In this document: positions 32,930 through 45,217 of the stretch, one piece after another
Layout of the letters: every line of letters begins with the position of its first letter
How positions within the stretch are numbered: position 1 is the first letter of the stretch
DNA from: Benincasa hispida
Lineage: Eukaryota; Streptophyta; Magnoliopsida; Cucurbitales; Cucurbitaceae
Length of the DNA: 64,000 nucleotides
Reading direction: 5' to 3'
Assembly: GCF_009727055.1 (NCBI RefSeq)
Contig: NC_052352.1
Location: forward strand, 27,686,740-27,750,739
Position numbers and translations under genes: made by a program
Notes under the pieces: generated by a model
Database searches by the model: none
Told to the model about the DNA's origin: nothing
The model's input: the letters and a program-made list of their open reading frames with translations, nothing else

Positions 32930-34765
32930 TGTAACGCGTTTGGATGGATGATATGAATTGCTCACAATGATGCGATACTACGTTTAATTATGCGTTAATT
33001 ATGGATGTTCTTTTAATATGCCATGCGTTGTCACAAGTTTCCTTACAATGGAACCAAGTGTAATTCCACCCCAAGTTTCTCGGTGTGATCTGAGGTCGAA
33101 CACGGGGACTGATTTAGGTTATTGTGGTACATTCATGATACATGCGACTAGGTTTTCAATCTTTAAAAGTGTGTTTGTACAAGTACATAAATTGCAATAA
33201 AATAAAGGAAAGCAGTAAATATGCGATAAAAACATAAAAAAACAGTAAACCTAAACTAGATGATACAAGATATACACTACATGTACAATATGCTAGGAGT
33301 AAGGCTGGCTGTGAAAGTTGTGCAAAGACATGGGATGCGGTGACAAGTCTCATGAACAGAATAGAAAGAGAGAGACAAATAATATAAACAACACAAGTTC
33401 TTAATTGGATTGAAGGTACAAATATTGTTCCGCTCTTCTCTTGGCGTACACCTCTCAGTGATCGGCTGCGCTCTCACATGTCTGTGGTGAAACAGAGACT
33501 AATGTAATGAATGCAAGGTTGCTTCCATGTCTGGAAGTACTAATCACTTTAGTTAACGCATTCTCCTGACCTTCTCTCGATAGATCAAAATGACACATTC
33601 ACTTTTGCTCTCACAGGTGAAGATGTCATCTAACATGCTTTAGCTAAACGTATTTTATATCTTTAATACAGATTAAGTTCTTAGTGATTCATATTTCTCA
33701 TCAGAGGATTACGAAGTTATCATGGAGAGAGTGATTGGTGGGTGAACGGAAATAGACAGAAAATGGTAAATGGAATTTATCGAAACATTTAATATTTCTA
33801 CTAAGCGTTTGATACATGGTGTATGAATGAAGAGATAAAGAAAACATGGATTACACAATGAAGGAGAGAGATAGAACTGATACAAATTGTGCCAATGTCT
33901 TGACATAGATTCGATGGAGATTTGCTTGCTGCCAATGTCTTGACACAGATTCGATGGAGATCTGCTTGCCGGATAGGATGGATTTGATGGTAGGAAGAGC
34001 TTCTCTCTCAGGCTTGCTCTACCGGTAGCAGGGATCTTTGCACAAAGCTTCCATTCGGGTGTTTGGCAGGTTGGATCTAAGATTCACCTCTCGGCCTTAT
34101 CTCGTCTTCTTCCCAGATTTCTTCTCTTAAGCACTTAGCTCAGCCTTCTCTCTACAATCTAGCAGCACTTAGCCCCGTATCAAGTAGCATATTTTTCTCT
34201 GAAATCAATAGGGCATTTATAGGTACAGATCTTTGACTCCAACCTTGTGGTCCCCACTTGATCGTTATGGTAATTCCGAAGATGGAGGGATATTATTCCT
34301 TCTGTTATACAATCAGACTGTCAATTCTGCACAACCGTTAGTTGTACACATGTCTGTATCTTTCGCTCTTGCATTGTTCAGCTGTATCTTTCAATCATAG
34401 GCTCACATGTGGTGTTTGTTTTTATTACTGCATGCGGTTGAAACACAGCTCTCGGATCGACTGACGCATTGCGCCGCCCTTGTGGTATTTGTTTCTTTAT
34501 TGTTGATTGACGGGCGCAATGTAACAGAGATACGTTGATTAGTCTCTCGTGAGCCTTGAGCGCAAGCGGTGACTTGGTCTCCTGCAAAACAGAGTAAAGT
34601 TCGGCTTTTCTTCCATCTTTTTGGTGTTAGTGGGTGCAATCGCAAACATTTATAATTATTGCAATACTAGGCTAATTTTCATACAATAGGTGCATATTTA
34701 CTAACTTTTGGCCGCAATATCTAGATAAGGTGGCATAAATAACTTGTATTTTTTACAAGTTATCA
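32930..34765 (-). mobile_element. Solo LTR, family C, TSD ATAGG
   Basis: 1,836 bp, plus-strand TGTAACGCGTTTGG...TACAAGTTATCA, with perfect ATAGG repeats at 32925-32929 and 34766-34770. The host LTR continues across as in 15180-15190 (CATAGGCAAGAAGTAGA). Confidence 0.93.
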
Positions 34766-35239
34766 ATAGGCAAGAAGTAGATACTTAGGAATAAGCTCTA
34801 TAGACACTATCACATTCATCGTATGCGTCCTATAATTAGGAGCCACCGCATTTGCATTGGAAAATGATTTGCGTCACATGAGTGTAGCATGATCGCATAG
34901 TTTGACCCATTCTCAGGAAACGCTAGCTAACGATCTTCTCAACCCATTCTGTCGCATACTCAGTGTATCTGTCGCATAATTACTTTTATCTCAAATCGGC
35001 TGCATACTATTTATACTTCAAACAACAAACCAACCAAATCATTAATTTATTTGTTATCGCAAAGTGATCTTGAAATTATCACTGCATATTGTTTTCCTTA
35101 GTCCCTGAGTTCGACCCTGGGCTTACCAGGAAACTCAATAGGATTTATACTTGGGTCCTGCTGAGAAAACTTGTTTGCACAACGCATTTTCCATCACCAC
35201 AATCCCTACCATTATTTCATCGCATAAAATAACGCATCA

Positions 35240-36070
35240 GTTCCCAGGCTATTGATTGCGATGCCCTGTATCAAATTCATCATCGCATTCATTTGATTTT
35301 GTAGAGATGTGATGGCCCCATTATTTGCGTCACCTTCTCGAACTTTTAATCGTTGATCACTTTCCCTCCAATCTTCATGATTCTTCGAAATGCAATCAAG
35401 GATATTTTTAGCCTCATCATACGTTTTGTCAAGCAGACGTCCAGCTGTTGCCGCATTGGCAGCCATCTGCAATGTAAGGTTCAAACCGTGATAAAATATC
35501 TCTATTTGGAGACAGTCTAGTAAGCCATTATGCGGACAATATCACATCAGTCTCTTAAATCTTGCCCAGGCATCGTTGAGCGATTCGTCAATTTCCTATT
35601 CAAAATTTATAATCAACCTCCTCCTTCTTGCGTTATCGGTAGGGGGGAAGTATTTCTTCATGAACTTCTCTACTACTTATTCCCATGAGGTTATCTCCCC
35701 CGGTTCGAGAGAATAGACCCATTCCTTGCTTGGTCGCATAACGAAAATGGGAATAACGAACTTCTTCAGCTAAGATGTTTGGGAACATAAAAGTATTGCA
35801 GATTTCGATGAAACTCCGGAGATGGGCATTCAGATCCTTGCCATGCCTTCCACCAAACTGTTCGGCCGTCTAAATCATCTGCAACATAATCGGATTCATC
35901 TCAAACCTCGATTCATCTAGAGCTGGCCTCATGATTCTTGGGGAGAAATCATAGAGGTTGAGTGACACATAGTCCTGGATGGGTCTATTGCGGTCATTTG
36001 CCAGGAGAATGGGGTTTTCCATGATATTGTTCGCGTTTGCTGCTCTGTCTTCCGGTTGTTTCGCCATTCT
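35240..36070 (-). pseudogene. gag N-terminal and core part
   Basis: Minus-strand gag start at about 36069 (MAKQPEDRAANANN), then MENPILLANDRNRPIQDYVS, NLYDFSPRIMRPALDESRFE and a degraded capsid core (35870-35520, out of frame). The frame 35484-35212 has the end of the core (KTYDEAKNILDCISKNHEDW) and the coiled LQNQMNAMMNLIQGIAINS. It is cut at 35240 by the solo LTR and continues at 29751 and 17912. Missing bases in the core (35500-35800) break the frame. Confidence 0.87.
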
Positions 36071-36279
36071 AAGATTTCTCTCTTGTTGTTGTCAGCAATT
36101 GTCTCTCTGTCTTCTTCGGAACGTTCTTTCAATCTCTGGGTCGTAGTTGGGCTCAAGAATGTGTCCTTCGCTCATACAACATCTGTTTCTTCCCTTACCA
36201 AAAGAATGGCACTGCACAGAGGTCGAAAGCTGCAAAGAAAATCAAAAAGTTACTGTTAGCACAATATGAACTGCCATAA

Positions 36280-36297
36280 TCCTCAGCAATGACACCA
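36280..36297 (-). other. Primer-binding site, tRNA-Asp type, decayed
   Basis: Minus-strand TGGTGTCATTGCTGAGGA, 5 bp from the LTR. 14 of 18 positions match the tRNA-Asp complement. Confidence 0.75.
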
Positions 36298-36302
36298 AAA
36301 AC

Positions 36303-37980
36303 TGGATGCTTTGTAAATGTGATGCGATTATGGTGTATAATTGCAATGATGATTTATGCATTGTACATGCAAGTTTTCCTAGTAAACCCAAGTATAAATC
36401 TCACTAGGTTTCCTGGTAAGTCCAGGGTCGAACACAGGGACTATTAAGTTACTATGCAACAGTAAAATTGATTCTTTTGCGGTGGCAAAAACAAATAAGT
36501 TGATTGGTGTTTTGTTTAAGTATAAATCCTATGCGACGAATTTGAGTAAAAAGTTGATGAAATCAAGAGTTACAATGAGTATGCGATGAACGAGTTGAGA
36601 AAGGATTTAGTTAACACTTCCTAAGATTGTGTTCAAGTTATGCGATCATACTACACACACATAACAATAAATCATTTCCCAATGCAAATGCCATAATTCC
36701 TATTTCTAGGACACATGCAATGTATACGATAATGTCGATAGGACTTATGTTTAAGCCTCTATTCTTGTCTATACGATGATGAATAATGCACACATACACA
36801 AGGTGACCACATACTATCATATCCTATCTCTAGGGTGCATGTGATGTGTTAATAGCAAACAGAACTTATTCCTAAGTTTCTATCTCTTGCTTATGCAGTT
36901 CTAATCTGACTTTCCCAAGCCTAGATTCTAATCTGACTCTCCCAAGCCTAGATTCTATCTTTAGACCACTCTCTCGAGCATCTCTAAAGGGTGAATGACG
37001 CATACATAAGACAAGATGATCAAATAAAGTGAAGATCTCAAGTCATGCTAGCTAAGTACTTCTCAACCCATTCAGAAATTTAGCTACTCATGCGAAGTGT
37101 GGAGAGATTGAGCATAAGTTAAAATGAGATTTCCATTGTTTATAGATTAAATGCAGAATACAGAATAACTATAGAATGGAGAGATAAGAAGCCCGGTAGC
37201 AATGTCTTTCTTCCCGTGGCCTTTACACTGTCTTTTCACTCCAACTCCAATTAGATAAATATCCTTGCTTCCGCAAGTGTTGGCTCTCTCTCTTTTGGTA
37301 GCGCTTCCCAACAGTCTTTCGAGTTGTCTGGGAATGATCTCTTGGTGTCTTCTTCTCTTCGCTCGTCTCCGTCTTCTAAGTATCACTATGAACAAACTAA
37401 TAGCTAACTATCTTGTATAAGGTTTCTATTTTGTATTGTGAACTCCTTTAACGATGGTAGCCTTTGGTATTTATAAAGCTCAAGGTGAAGAAACTTTTCT
37501 CTCTAATGATTTCAATGATGGGAGGTCATTAAATCTTCTACTCTGATGCACTGATTAATGGTCACCGAAAAGTTGAATATACTTGCTACAATGTGTCGTT
37601 AATGACTTGTCTAAATTCGGATTCGACTGTCATCAACTTTCCGTCCCATCATGATTTATTAAGCTTTCACCTTTATGCGCCGTCTTTATGCGGCCACCTT
37701 CTTGAGCAACTTCTCACGAGCGCATACGATCGCATGACTTTGTGATCGCAATCTTACAATGCGCGCGGACGTCGAATTCCTTGGATCACAATTTTACTTG
37801 CGCCAACACATTTTTCCTGTATAAGATAAGTAAATTAGCTGCTTTTATTCGATGGGCGCATGCGATCGCAATATTCTCAGTTTAACGCTTTTGGACATGA
37901 TTTTGTATATTTTTACTGTCGCATTCCCTCATTGTTTTATTTATTTGCGCTGTAATAACATGCATTTCTACTTGTTATCA
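36303..37980 (-). mobile_element. 5' LTR, family A
   Basis: 1,678 bp, plus-strand TGGATGCTTTG...CTACTTGTTATCA. To its right is mid-LTR copia sequence, so the element appears to have inserted into a copia LTR. The other junction is lost. Confidence 0.88.
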
Positions 37981-38361
37981 TGGATCCCGTGACTAAAGAG
38001 TTTAGTCAGTTATTCACGTATGGTTGGAGCTTCAAGCTATAGGTCTATAAGGTCCCCTTGGTAGCTCAATGGATTCAAGTTGAGAATCAGTCCTTGGGGT
38101 TGATTTGAAGTGTTCAAATTAACAAGACGAAATTTACTTATATGTGATATAATTGGTGGGATGTCTGAGATACATCAAGTGGAGGAATTAATGTAAATAT
38201 GATTACATTAAGTGCCATAAAATAGAAAAAGAACTATGGTTTGTATGTTTCATGAGATGAAATATTAAAACTATAGGTTATAAATATAATATGGTAAGTT
38301 AGTTATCATATTTATTTATAATATATTAATTATATGATAATTATAATAGAAATTTTTATGT
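37981..38361 (+). mobile_element. Copia LTR fragment
   Basis: GTTGGAGCTTCAAGCTATAG and GGTCCCCTTGGTAGCTCAAT match the middle of the copia LTRs at 43626-43680 and 51413-51470. No coding sequence. Confidence 0.75.
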
Positions 38362-38388
38362 TGCGTTGATGAATGATTCAAGTTCTTG

Positions 38389-38406
38389 TCCCCGGCAGCG
38401 GCCCCA
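38389..38406 (-). other. Primer-binding site, tRNA-Asp type
   Basis: Minus-strand TGGGGCCGCTGCCGGGGA, 16 of 18 identical to the tRNA-Asp complement, next to a family C LTR. It shows that family C is primed by the same tRNA as family A. Confidence 0.82.
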
Positions 38407-38412
38407 AAAACT

Positions 38413-40305
38413 TGTAATAGAAAATTTATCTTTATCTATATCTATCGCCAAAAACTTGATAGATGAAATTTAAATGCGTTGATGAATGATGTTGATGGCT
38501 TTATGCGCTCAAGTTGCTTTGCGATAAAGATATGCGATACTACGTTCTAAATGTATGCGATGATGATGATATGCTTTATAGTATGCGTTCGTGTAGTGCG
38601 TGTCACAAGTTTTCTTACGCTGGAACCAAGTATAATTCCAACATAAGTTTCTCAGAGTGATCTGGGTCGAACACGGGGATTTTTGTAATTAATGCGATAC
38701 TAATGTGGTAGATGCAACCAGTTTAACATAAAGAATAATGAATTGTGTTTGCAGAAAAGTAAATTGTGATGAAAAGTAAATTGCGGTAATGAAATTAAAC
38801 TGCGATGATAAGTAAAGTGCTGTAAAATAAATTGCGGTAAAGTAAATTGCGGTGATAAAATAAATGACTAAACTATTAATGATATAGGGTGAGGACTGGC
38901 TGTGAAGTTGTGCAAAAGAATCTGGTGAATGTGGTGGCAAGTCTTATGAAATGAATCAGAAAGAGAATGGGTTGAGGGAAAGGACATCGTAAGTTCGTCA
39001 ATCTCATTGAGGACACAACTAAGGTTCCACTTTCCCTTGGTTTACACCTTTCAGTGATCGGTCGCATTCCCGTATGTCTATGGGGAAATAGGGATGAACG
39101 TGATGAACGCAAGGTTGTTTCCATCTCTGGAAATACTTCTCGCTTTAGTTAACGCATTCTTCCAACCTTCTTTCGATTGGTAGAATAACATCTTCACTTC
39201 TACTCTCATAGGTGAAGATGTCGTCGAGCATGCTTTAGCTAAACTCAGCCGATTTCCTTAACAAGGATTAACTCATTTGCTTAATCCTTCCCCTTTACCC
39301 AAGGGATTAATTACACATGATGGAGAAAATGGATGATGAATGTAATGAGAAGAACAGAGAAATGACAATGATTACGATAATGAGATTTAAATCTAAAGAT
39401 CAACGTTTGTTACAAATGGTGAATGAAAGATTAAAGATAGATGAACACAGTAGATGAATTGGAAAATAAGAACAAATACAGAAAGAGTGTCAATCTTGAC
39501 GCAGATCCCGATCAGAGACGTTGTGCCTGTCGGCGTGTAGATGAAATGGAGTGGAAAGCTTCCCTCTTAGGCTTTCTTTCCAAATAGAAGTGACCTCTTG
39601 CACAAAGCTTCTTCTTTGGGGATGGAATTAATTTCATGTTTAGAGACTTACCTTTCAGTCTTCTCTCGTCGTTCTCCCGAATTTTCTCTAGATTGTTTCT
39701 TTAGACCAGCCTACTTAACATTGAATTCAATGAAGCTATTTATAGACCTTGGCTCCTTCTGTATTAGTGGTCCCACTTTGGAAATCTGATAATTCCTGTC
39801 AAGGCGTAGTGGAAATGTCCACTCTACTCCACAATCAATTTGTCAAAATCGTACAACAGAAAAGCTATACACTTGTCAGAAGTCCATGCGAATGTGTTGC
39901 TCTTCACATCTTCGATCGATCGCTGCATGCGGTGTAATTGTTTTGATCTCTTATTGATTTCTGCATGCGGTGGAAATGCGTTGATCGCTTGAATCCATGA
40001 TCGATCGTCGCATGCGTTGCAATTGCGTTGTTCTTTCTTTATTCTTGAATGATTGTTGCATGCTGTGATAATGCGTTGTTCTTTTTGTCCTCGAGCAATT
40101 ATCGCATCCGGTGACCTATTTCCTGCAAAACAAAGACTTGGACATTCCATTTTGCCATCGCAATGGGGTTAGCGAGTGTGTTTACGATACTTTACAATTT
40201 TCGTATTTCTAAGCCAATTTCTATACTATCGACGCAACTTTTCCTTCTTTTTGCCGCATAATCTAAATAAAATGGCATAAATAACTTGTATTTCTAAAAG
40301 TTATC
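38413..40305 (-). mobile_element. Family C LTR (5' LTR with primer site)
   Basis: Plus-strand TGTAATAGAAAATT...TTCTAAAAGTTATCA, about 1,893 bp. The LTR end with GCCAAAAACTTG and TGCGTTGATGAATGAT appears twice (38362-38415 and 38447-38492), a small local duplication. The gag that should follow on the left is absent, replaced by copia LTR. Reverse TATA CTATTTATAGACC at about 39736-39749. Confidence 0.8.
38752..38870 (+). repeat. Degenerate AAGTAAATTGCGGTGAT repeats
   Basis: Five to six diverged 16-22-bp units (AAAAGTAAATTGTGATGA, AAAAGTAAATTGCGGTAAT, TAAGTAAAGTGCTGTAA, AAAGTAAATTGCGGTGAT) inside the LTR. Confidence 0.75.
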
Positions 40306-41076
40306 AATAATTAATTTCTTTTTCTCTAATAACCGATTGAGTGGGAGGTTATTGGTGGTTTTATGATAATCGTGAGATAAAAGAAAAAATGTTTTCCTAA
40401 ATTTAGAGGTTGCCTCATTCGGAAATAACTCACGGTGATAAGCTATCAAGTGAAAGGTTTTCACTAAGCGATAGCTGACAGAGACTAAACGATCGTGCAG
40501 CTTTGACTATACGATAGTCATTCATCTGATCGTAGCTAAACGATCAAGTGGCTAAGTCTATACGATAGGCTACCATTTACTAAACGATCGAGCACATCGT
40601 CTATAGAATAGACCAGTTGTTATCTCCCGCTTGCTCGATCATCTACTTAATCATAGTTCTCCAGTCTCTTTCTCAAGACGAGATCATATAGAGCCCACAA
40701 CTCTTGGATTCTCACACCGAGAATACCAAGGTAACCATTGTGGTGGTGTCCTCACTCAGTTTGTGGATCGAGTTAGACTCGATTGGGTTCGTGGAGGTTG
40801 TGTTCATTGTTCGTGTTCTTTGTGTTGTTTCGGTCGTTGTGTTCGAGTGTTGTCTTGGACGCTTGTAGATTGATCGTGGGATTTGAGAAGAATGGTTCTT
40901 CAAAGTTATACATCCTCTGTCCCTTGTATCATCATTTAGCATGATGTAATTTCTAGTTTTGCATGACCTGTTAGTTTCCGTTTTAAGACTGTAATTGTAT
41001 GTGTTCAATTCGAATGAAATTTGGAATGATCCCTTCCGCTACTCATGGATATGCTCATGTTTGATTTCCTTCACAA
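40306..41076 (+). mobile_element. Probable copia 5' LTR remainder
   Basis: No ORF. It ends CCGCTACTCATGGATATGCT before pol, like the GCTRCATGCTCAT end of the copia LTR at 28130-28155. Probably the right part of the LTR whose middle is at 37981-38361. Contains short alternating repeats (40485-40611). Confidence 0.5.
40485..40611 (+). repeat. Alternating CTAAACGATCG / CTATACGATAG boxes
   Basis: CTAAACGATC at 40485, 40536 and 40580 alternates with CTATACGATAG at 40507 and 40558 and CTATAGAATAG at 40601. Spacing about 44-51 bp within each series. Confidence 0.8.
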
Positions 41077-42516
41077 TGGGTCGAATCCATGGACCTTGAA
41101 ATGGAGTCCATGTACTCCGATTCAATATGGAAGCTTATAGATTTACCTGAAGGGGTCAAACCCATATGGTGTAAATGGATTTACAAAAGAAAGAGAGATG
41201 TAACTAGAAAGGTACATACCTTCAAAGCTAGACTAGTAGTAAAGGTTTATACCCAAAGGGAAGGGGTTCACTATGAGGAAACTTTTTCCCTATTGCTATG
41301 CTTAAGTTTATAAGAATTCTCTTGTCCATAGCCACATATTATGACTATGAGATATGGCAAATGGATGTCAAGATTGCTTTTCTGAATGGCAATCTTGAAG
41401 AGAATATCTTTATGTCTCAACTTGAGGGGTTCATAACCCAAGGTCAGAAGCAAAAAGTTTGCAAGCTAAATCGATACATTTATGGGTTGAAACAGACATC
41501 TAGATCTTGGAACATTAGATCTGATACAACGATCAAATCTTCTCATTTTGATCAAAACGTTGATGAACCTTATATCTACAAGAAAATCATCAACGATAAA
41601 GTAGCTTTTCGAATACTTTATGTGGACGATATCCTACTCATTGGGAATGATGTAGGATACCTTACTAACATTAAGGAATGGCTGGCAGCCCAATTCCAAA
41701 TAAAAGATCTGGGAGAGGCACAGTATGTACTTGGGATCCAAATCATCAGGGATCACAAGAACAGAACGCTAGATCTGTCTCAAGCAACTTACATCGATAA
41801 AATGTTGACTCGATATTCGATGCAGAACTCTAGGATGAGTTTATTACCTACCAAGCATGGGGTTCACTTGTTTAAGGAATAGTGTCCTAAGACACCTCAA
41901 GAAGTTGAGGATATGAGATGTATTCCCTATGCCTCAACTGTGGGTTAAACCACTGAACAGCAGTTAAGAACATCCTTAAGTATCTTAAGAGAATGAAGGA
42001 CTACAAGCTGGTGTATGGAACTAAGGATTTGATCATTACAGGATACACCGACTCTAATTTCCAAACAGATAAGGATTTTAGGAAATCCACATCAGGATCA
42101 GTGTTTACCTTAAACAGGGAAGTTGTAGTATGGCGTAGTATCAAGCAAGGATGCATTGCGGATTCCATTATGAAAGCTTAGTATGTAGCTACTTGTGAAG
42201 CAGCAAAGGAAGCAATTTGGCTAAGGAAGTTCCTGAGTGATTTGGAAGTGGTTCCAAGTATAAACTTGCCCATTACCTTATACTATGACAACAATGGGGT
42301 AGTAGCAAACTCTAAAGAACCTCGCAATCATAAAGAGGAAAGTATATCGAGAGGATGTATCACCTAATACAGGTGATTGTGCAAAGGGGAGATGTGATCG
42401 TCACAAAGATTGCCTCAAAGCACAACATTGTTGATCTAGTTACGAAGGATCTCTTAGCTAAAGTGTTTGAGGGACATCTAGAGAATCTAGGTCTACGAGA
42501 CATGTACAATGTATAA
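41077..42516 (+). pseudogene. Ty1/copia pol: reverse transcriptase and RNase H remnant
   Basis: Copia-type polymerase C-terminal half. It starts inside the RT domain: WKLIDLPEGVKPIWCKWIYK, then FKARLVVKVYTQREGVHYEE. A frameshift near 41290 leads to the frame 41298-41882 with RILLSIATYYDYEIWQMDVK, AFLNGNLEENIFM, YGLKQTSRSWN, the catalytic YVDDILLIG box and AQYVLGIQIIRD. After a stop at 41880 come the RNase H pieces GYTDSNFQTDKDFRKSTSG (about 42050) and ASKHNIVDLVTK, ending LRDMYNV at 42516. gag, protease and integrase are absent. Two nonsense codons plus a frameshift make it dead. Confidence 0.92.
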
Positions 42517-42629
42517 TCTAGGGTAAGTGGGAGATGTGTAATGGGTATATGGATGCTCTAGTTTATTGTATTTAGCATTATCCTACCTTTTTTTGGATTG
42601 TGTACAACCCACTAACTAGAGTTTTAGTT

Positions 42630-42643
42630 CAAGTGGGAGTTTA
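42630..42643 (+). other. Copia polypurine tract
   Basis: CAAGTGGGAGTTTA directly before the LTR start TGTGTTTTATGCCTTAAAAC. Confidence 0.75.
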
Positions 42644-42644
42644 T

Positions 42645-44360
42645 TGTGTTTTATGCCTTAAAACTCGTAGATAGTAAATGCTATTAATTGATTGTCATCA
42701 ATAAAGCGTTATATATGTTAAGTCAATAAATGTTATTATTTGTATTGTTGTCTATTTTGTCTTAATAATTCTAAATCCAATAAAATAACATCCAAGGTTG
42801 TTTTATAACTCTTGAACTGTATGTGGAGACATACAGGGATCAATGTTCAAGATACAGCCTAAAGGGTCTATAGTATAGGGATAAAGCTGGGTACCTTATC
42901 TTGGTAACACTATAGATACGGCCACTTTGTATTTGATACAAATGTAATGATCCAACGCATTCGTGTAGGTGATACGCGAGTAGAGGTATCCTATGCAATG
43001 AGTTTGCATAAGACTGGACCACAAAATAGTAACCACTAGATGTAACACCATTGGCTAGTTTCGTTCCTATTCCAATAGGATGACCTGACTTAGTCTCAAT
43101 CTTGAGTATATTATGAACTCCTGTTCGGGAGTTCACGAGGGATTGTCCTTTGATTTGCATGGGTGAGGGTGGCCAGATCATTGACCTAATATGCCTACCG
43201 TTTTGGGGACAAGACTAAATGGGGAGCTGAGAACATAATCATATAAGATGGAATTCACTTCTTCCCTCCTTGAGAATAAGTAGATGAGTGTTCCCTTAAG
43301 TGGTGTCTCTAGGACTTAAACAAAGGACCCTACTTTCTCATTGACCTGAGAGGGGTTTCTATTTATTGGTTGAACCATAAACAGGTTGTTCATTAGAGAA
43401 GCACTGGTACTTAAAGAGCTAAAGATAACCCAAGGGTAAAATGGCAATTTGACCCTGAGTTACGAATACTCGTGAATGACTAACTTGCTGGTATTCGTCT
43501 GTATCCATGGACACAGAAATATATCTGTAGTAAGAAGAGTGCAGTTGTGGGTCTTTAGCGAAGTGTACCCACAGTTAACGAATATTAATTAACTTGGTTA
43601 ATCAGTTTAATTAATTAATCTCATATCGTTGGAGCTTCTGATCTATAGGTTCGCCAAGTCCCCTCGTTAGCTCACTAGAGGATACTTAAGAGGGATAATT
43701 TGAATTTTTCAATTTAATTTGAGGAAACTATATATTAGTGTGATTAATATATAATTCATTATGGATATGATCTATAATCAAATTGGAAAGTAATATTTGA
43801 ATAAGATTCAAATTAAGTAATTCAAGTGAATTAGATTTACAAAAAATTAATTACATATACATGGGATGTATATGATAATTAAATGTATACATTAAATTGG
43901 GTTTAATGTATAAGTAATTATTTAATTATTGTGCAAATCAAAGTTAAATAAGTGTTATTTAATTATGCAAATTAAATCAATGTTATTTAATTTCACTAAT
44001 TAATTGAATAAGTATTATTTAATTAAATGGTCTGATTAATTAAATAAATATTATTTAATTAATTATAGAAAAGGAAAATATATTGGGAAAGATGTTTGGC
44101 TATTCTCTATATAAAGACCTTCCCATGGCCCTTTGGGAATGCACTAAATACACAATTCTCATTGCAGAGAAACTCTAACAATACACAACTCCTTAATGTT
44201 ATTGTGCAGAATTTTCTCTAAGCCATAAATGCTCTTTATTCTCCAAAACCTAGAATTTTTTAAGGAATTATGGACTAATTTGGAATTTCTTTGAAAAGAG
44301 GAGGAATTCCAGTAATCCGAGCCAGGAGCTGTTTAGGGAATTGATCAGAACGAACTGTGA
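42645..44360 (+). mobile_element. Copia 3' LTR
   Basis: Begins TGTGTTTTATGCCTTAAAAC after the polypurine tract. Shares TCTATAGT...GGACC blocks and GTTGGAGCTTCTGATCTATA with the 50445 LTR. TATA CTATATAAAGACC at about 44108. The 3' end is uncertain. Confidence 0.75.
43690..44065 (+). repeat. AT-rich TTATTTAATT repeats in the copia LTR
   Basis: Diverged, irregular copies of TTATTTAATT/AATTAATTA at roughly 30-40-bp spacing, densest at 43920-44065. Confidence 0.7.
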
Positions 44361-45217
44361 GTGGTTATTTTTATTATGTTGAATTATATATATATATATT
44401 GGTAATGTTTGGAAAATTGGCATGATCGGGAAATAAGTTTGTCTAGATTTTATTGGTCGTTGTGATTGTTGTTATTCTGCTTGTTGTGATTTGCATTGGA
44501 AACTAGGGATGTACTCGGGATATAGTTAGCATACGACGTGGATGCTTGGCTAGGATTGTCAGTATAACTAGCTGGGATTTTCAACGTTCCCGAGTATGAC
44601 TAACAAGATATTGTTGACATGTGCACATTTGGTGGGCTATAAGGATACTGGAATTGTTTCCACGTCATTCATATTGGGGAATTTACAGGAATACCCAAGA
44701 AAATACATGATCATGCCAAAAATATCCAGCTAACAGGCTAGGGAGGTTATATTCTGTTATGTGATAATTGTTTTATTATGGAATTGTTTTCCCAAAGATA
44801 AATTTTGATAATCAAACCTATTTTCTTATCAAAGGCGCCACTCACTGGGCTTTGTAGCTCATGTTCTCCATGTATTATTTTTATTCCCCCTCCCCCAACC
44901 CCCAAGGTAGCGAAAGTAGAACGTTTTGGGAGAAGTCCCCCAAGGTCTGGAACTGCTACTCTCTCATGAAGTGAGACTCTGATCAGGTTAATTTGAAAGT
45001 CATTAGGATAACTAGGCTAATATTGTATAACAATAAATCTTTGTAATTGTTCATAAACTTATTAGTGTTAATTCATACATATTAGCTATCTGTGAGTTGG
45101 TAAAAGTTGGGCAGTTGATATCAAAAAAGGGTGGTATTAGCTGTCTTTATGCCCTCCTTCGAGTTTGGAGGACAAGGCTCGGGAGGGGGTGTGACAGAGG
45201 ACCGTTGTGTTCTCCAA
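44361..45217 (+). other. Unassigned sequence, possibly an LTR end
   Basis: No coding resemblance. CACTGGGCTTTGTAGCTCAT (44851-44870) and the end GGGGGTGTGACA (about 45186-45197) look like the 3' part of a chromovirus-type gypsy LTR, but no start or TSD was found. Confidence 0.35.

Larger units (their letters stand above)
29752..35239 (+). mobile_element. Solo LTR, family A, holding two further solo LTRs, TSD ATTCC/GTTCC
   Basis: Starts TAACAACGGGCAGAAATG (from TGATAACGGG) and ends AATAACGCATCA at 35239. Flanks ATTCC (29747-29751) and GTTCC (35240-35244). Removing the two inner LTRs and their TSDs leaves about 1,690 bp, the normal family A length. TATA CTATAAATACC at about 32232. Confidence 0.9.
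15655..37980 (-). mobile_element. Minus-strand Athila-like element carrying two nested insertions
   Basis: Host of the deepest nesting. Its own sequence is 15655-17912 (reverse transcriptase, protease, gag end), 29732-29751 (20 bp of gag), 35240-36302 (gag start and primer site) and the 5' LTR 36303-37980. The gag reads through all three pieces once the insertions and their TSDs are set aside, colinear with the gag at 26300-26600. The 3' part (RNase H, integrase, 3' LTR) is missing: a family A LTR abuts it at 15654. Confidence 0.82.
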
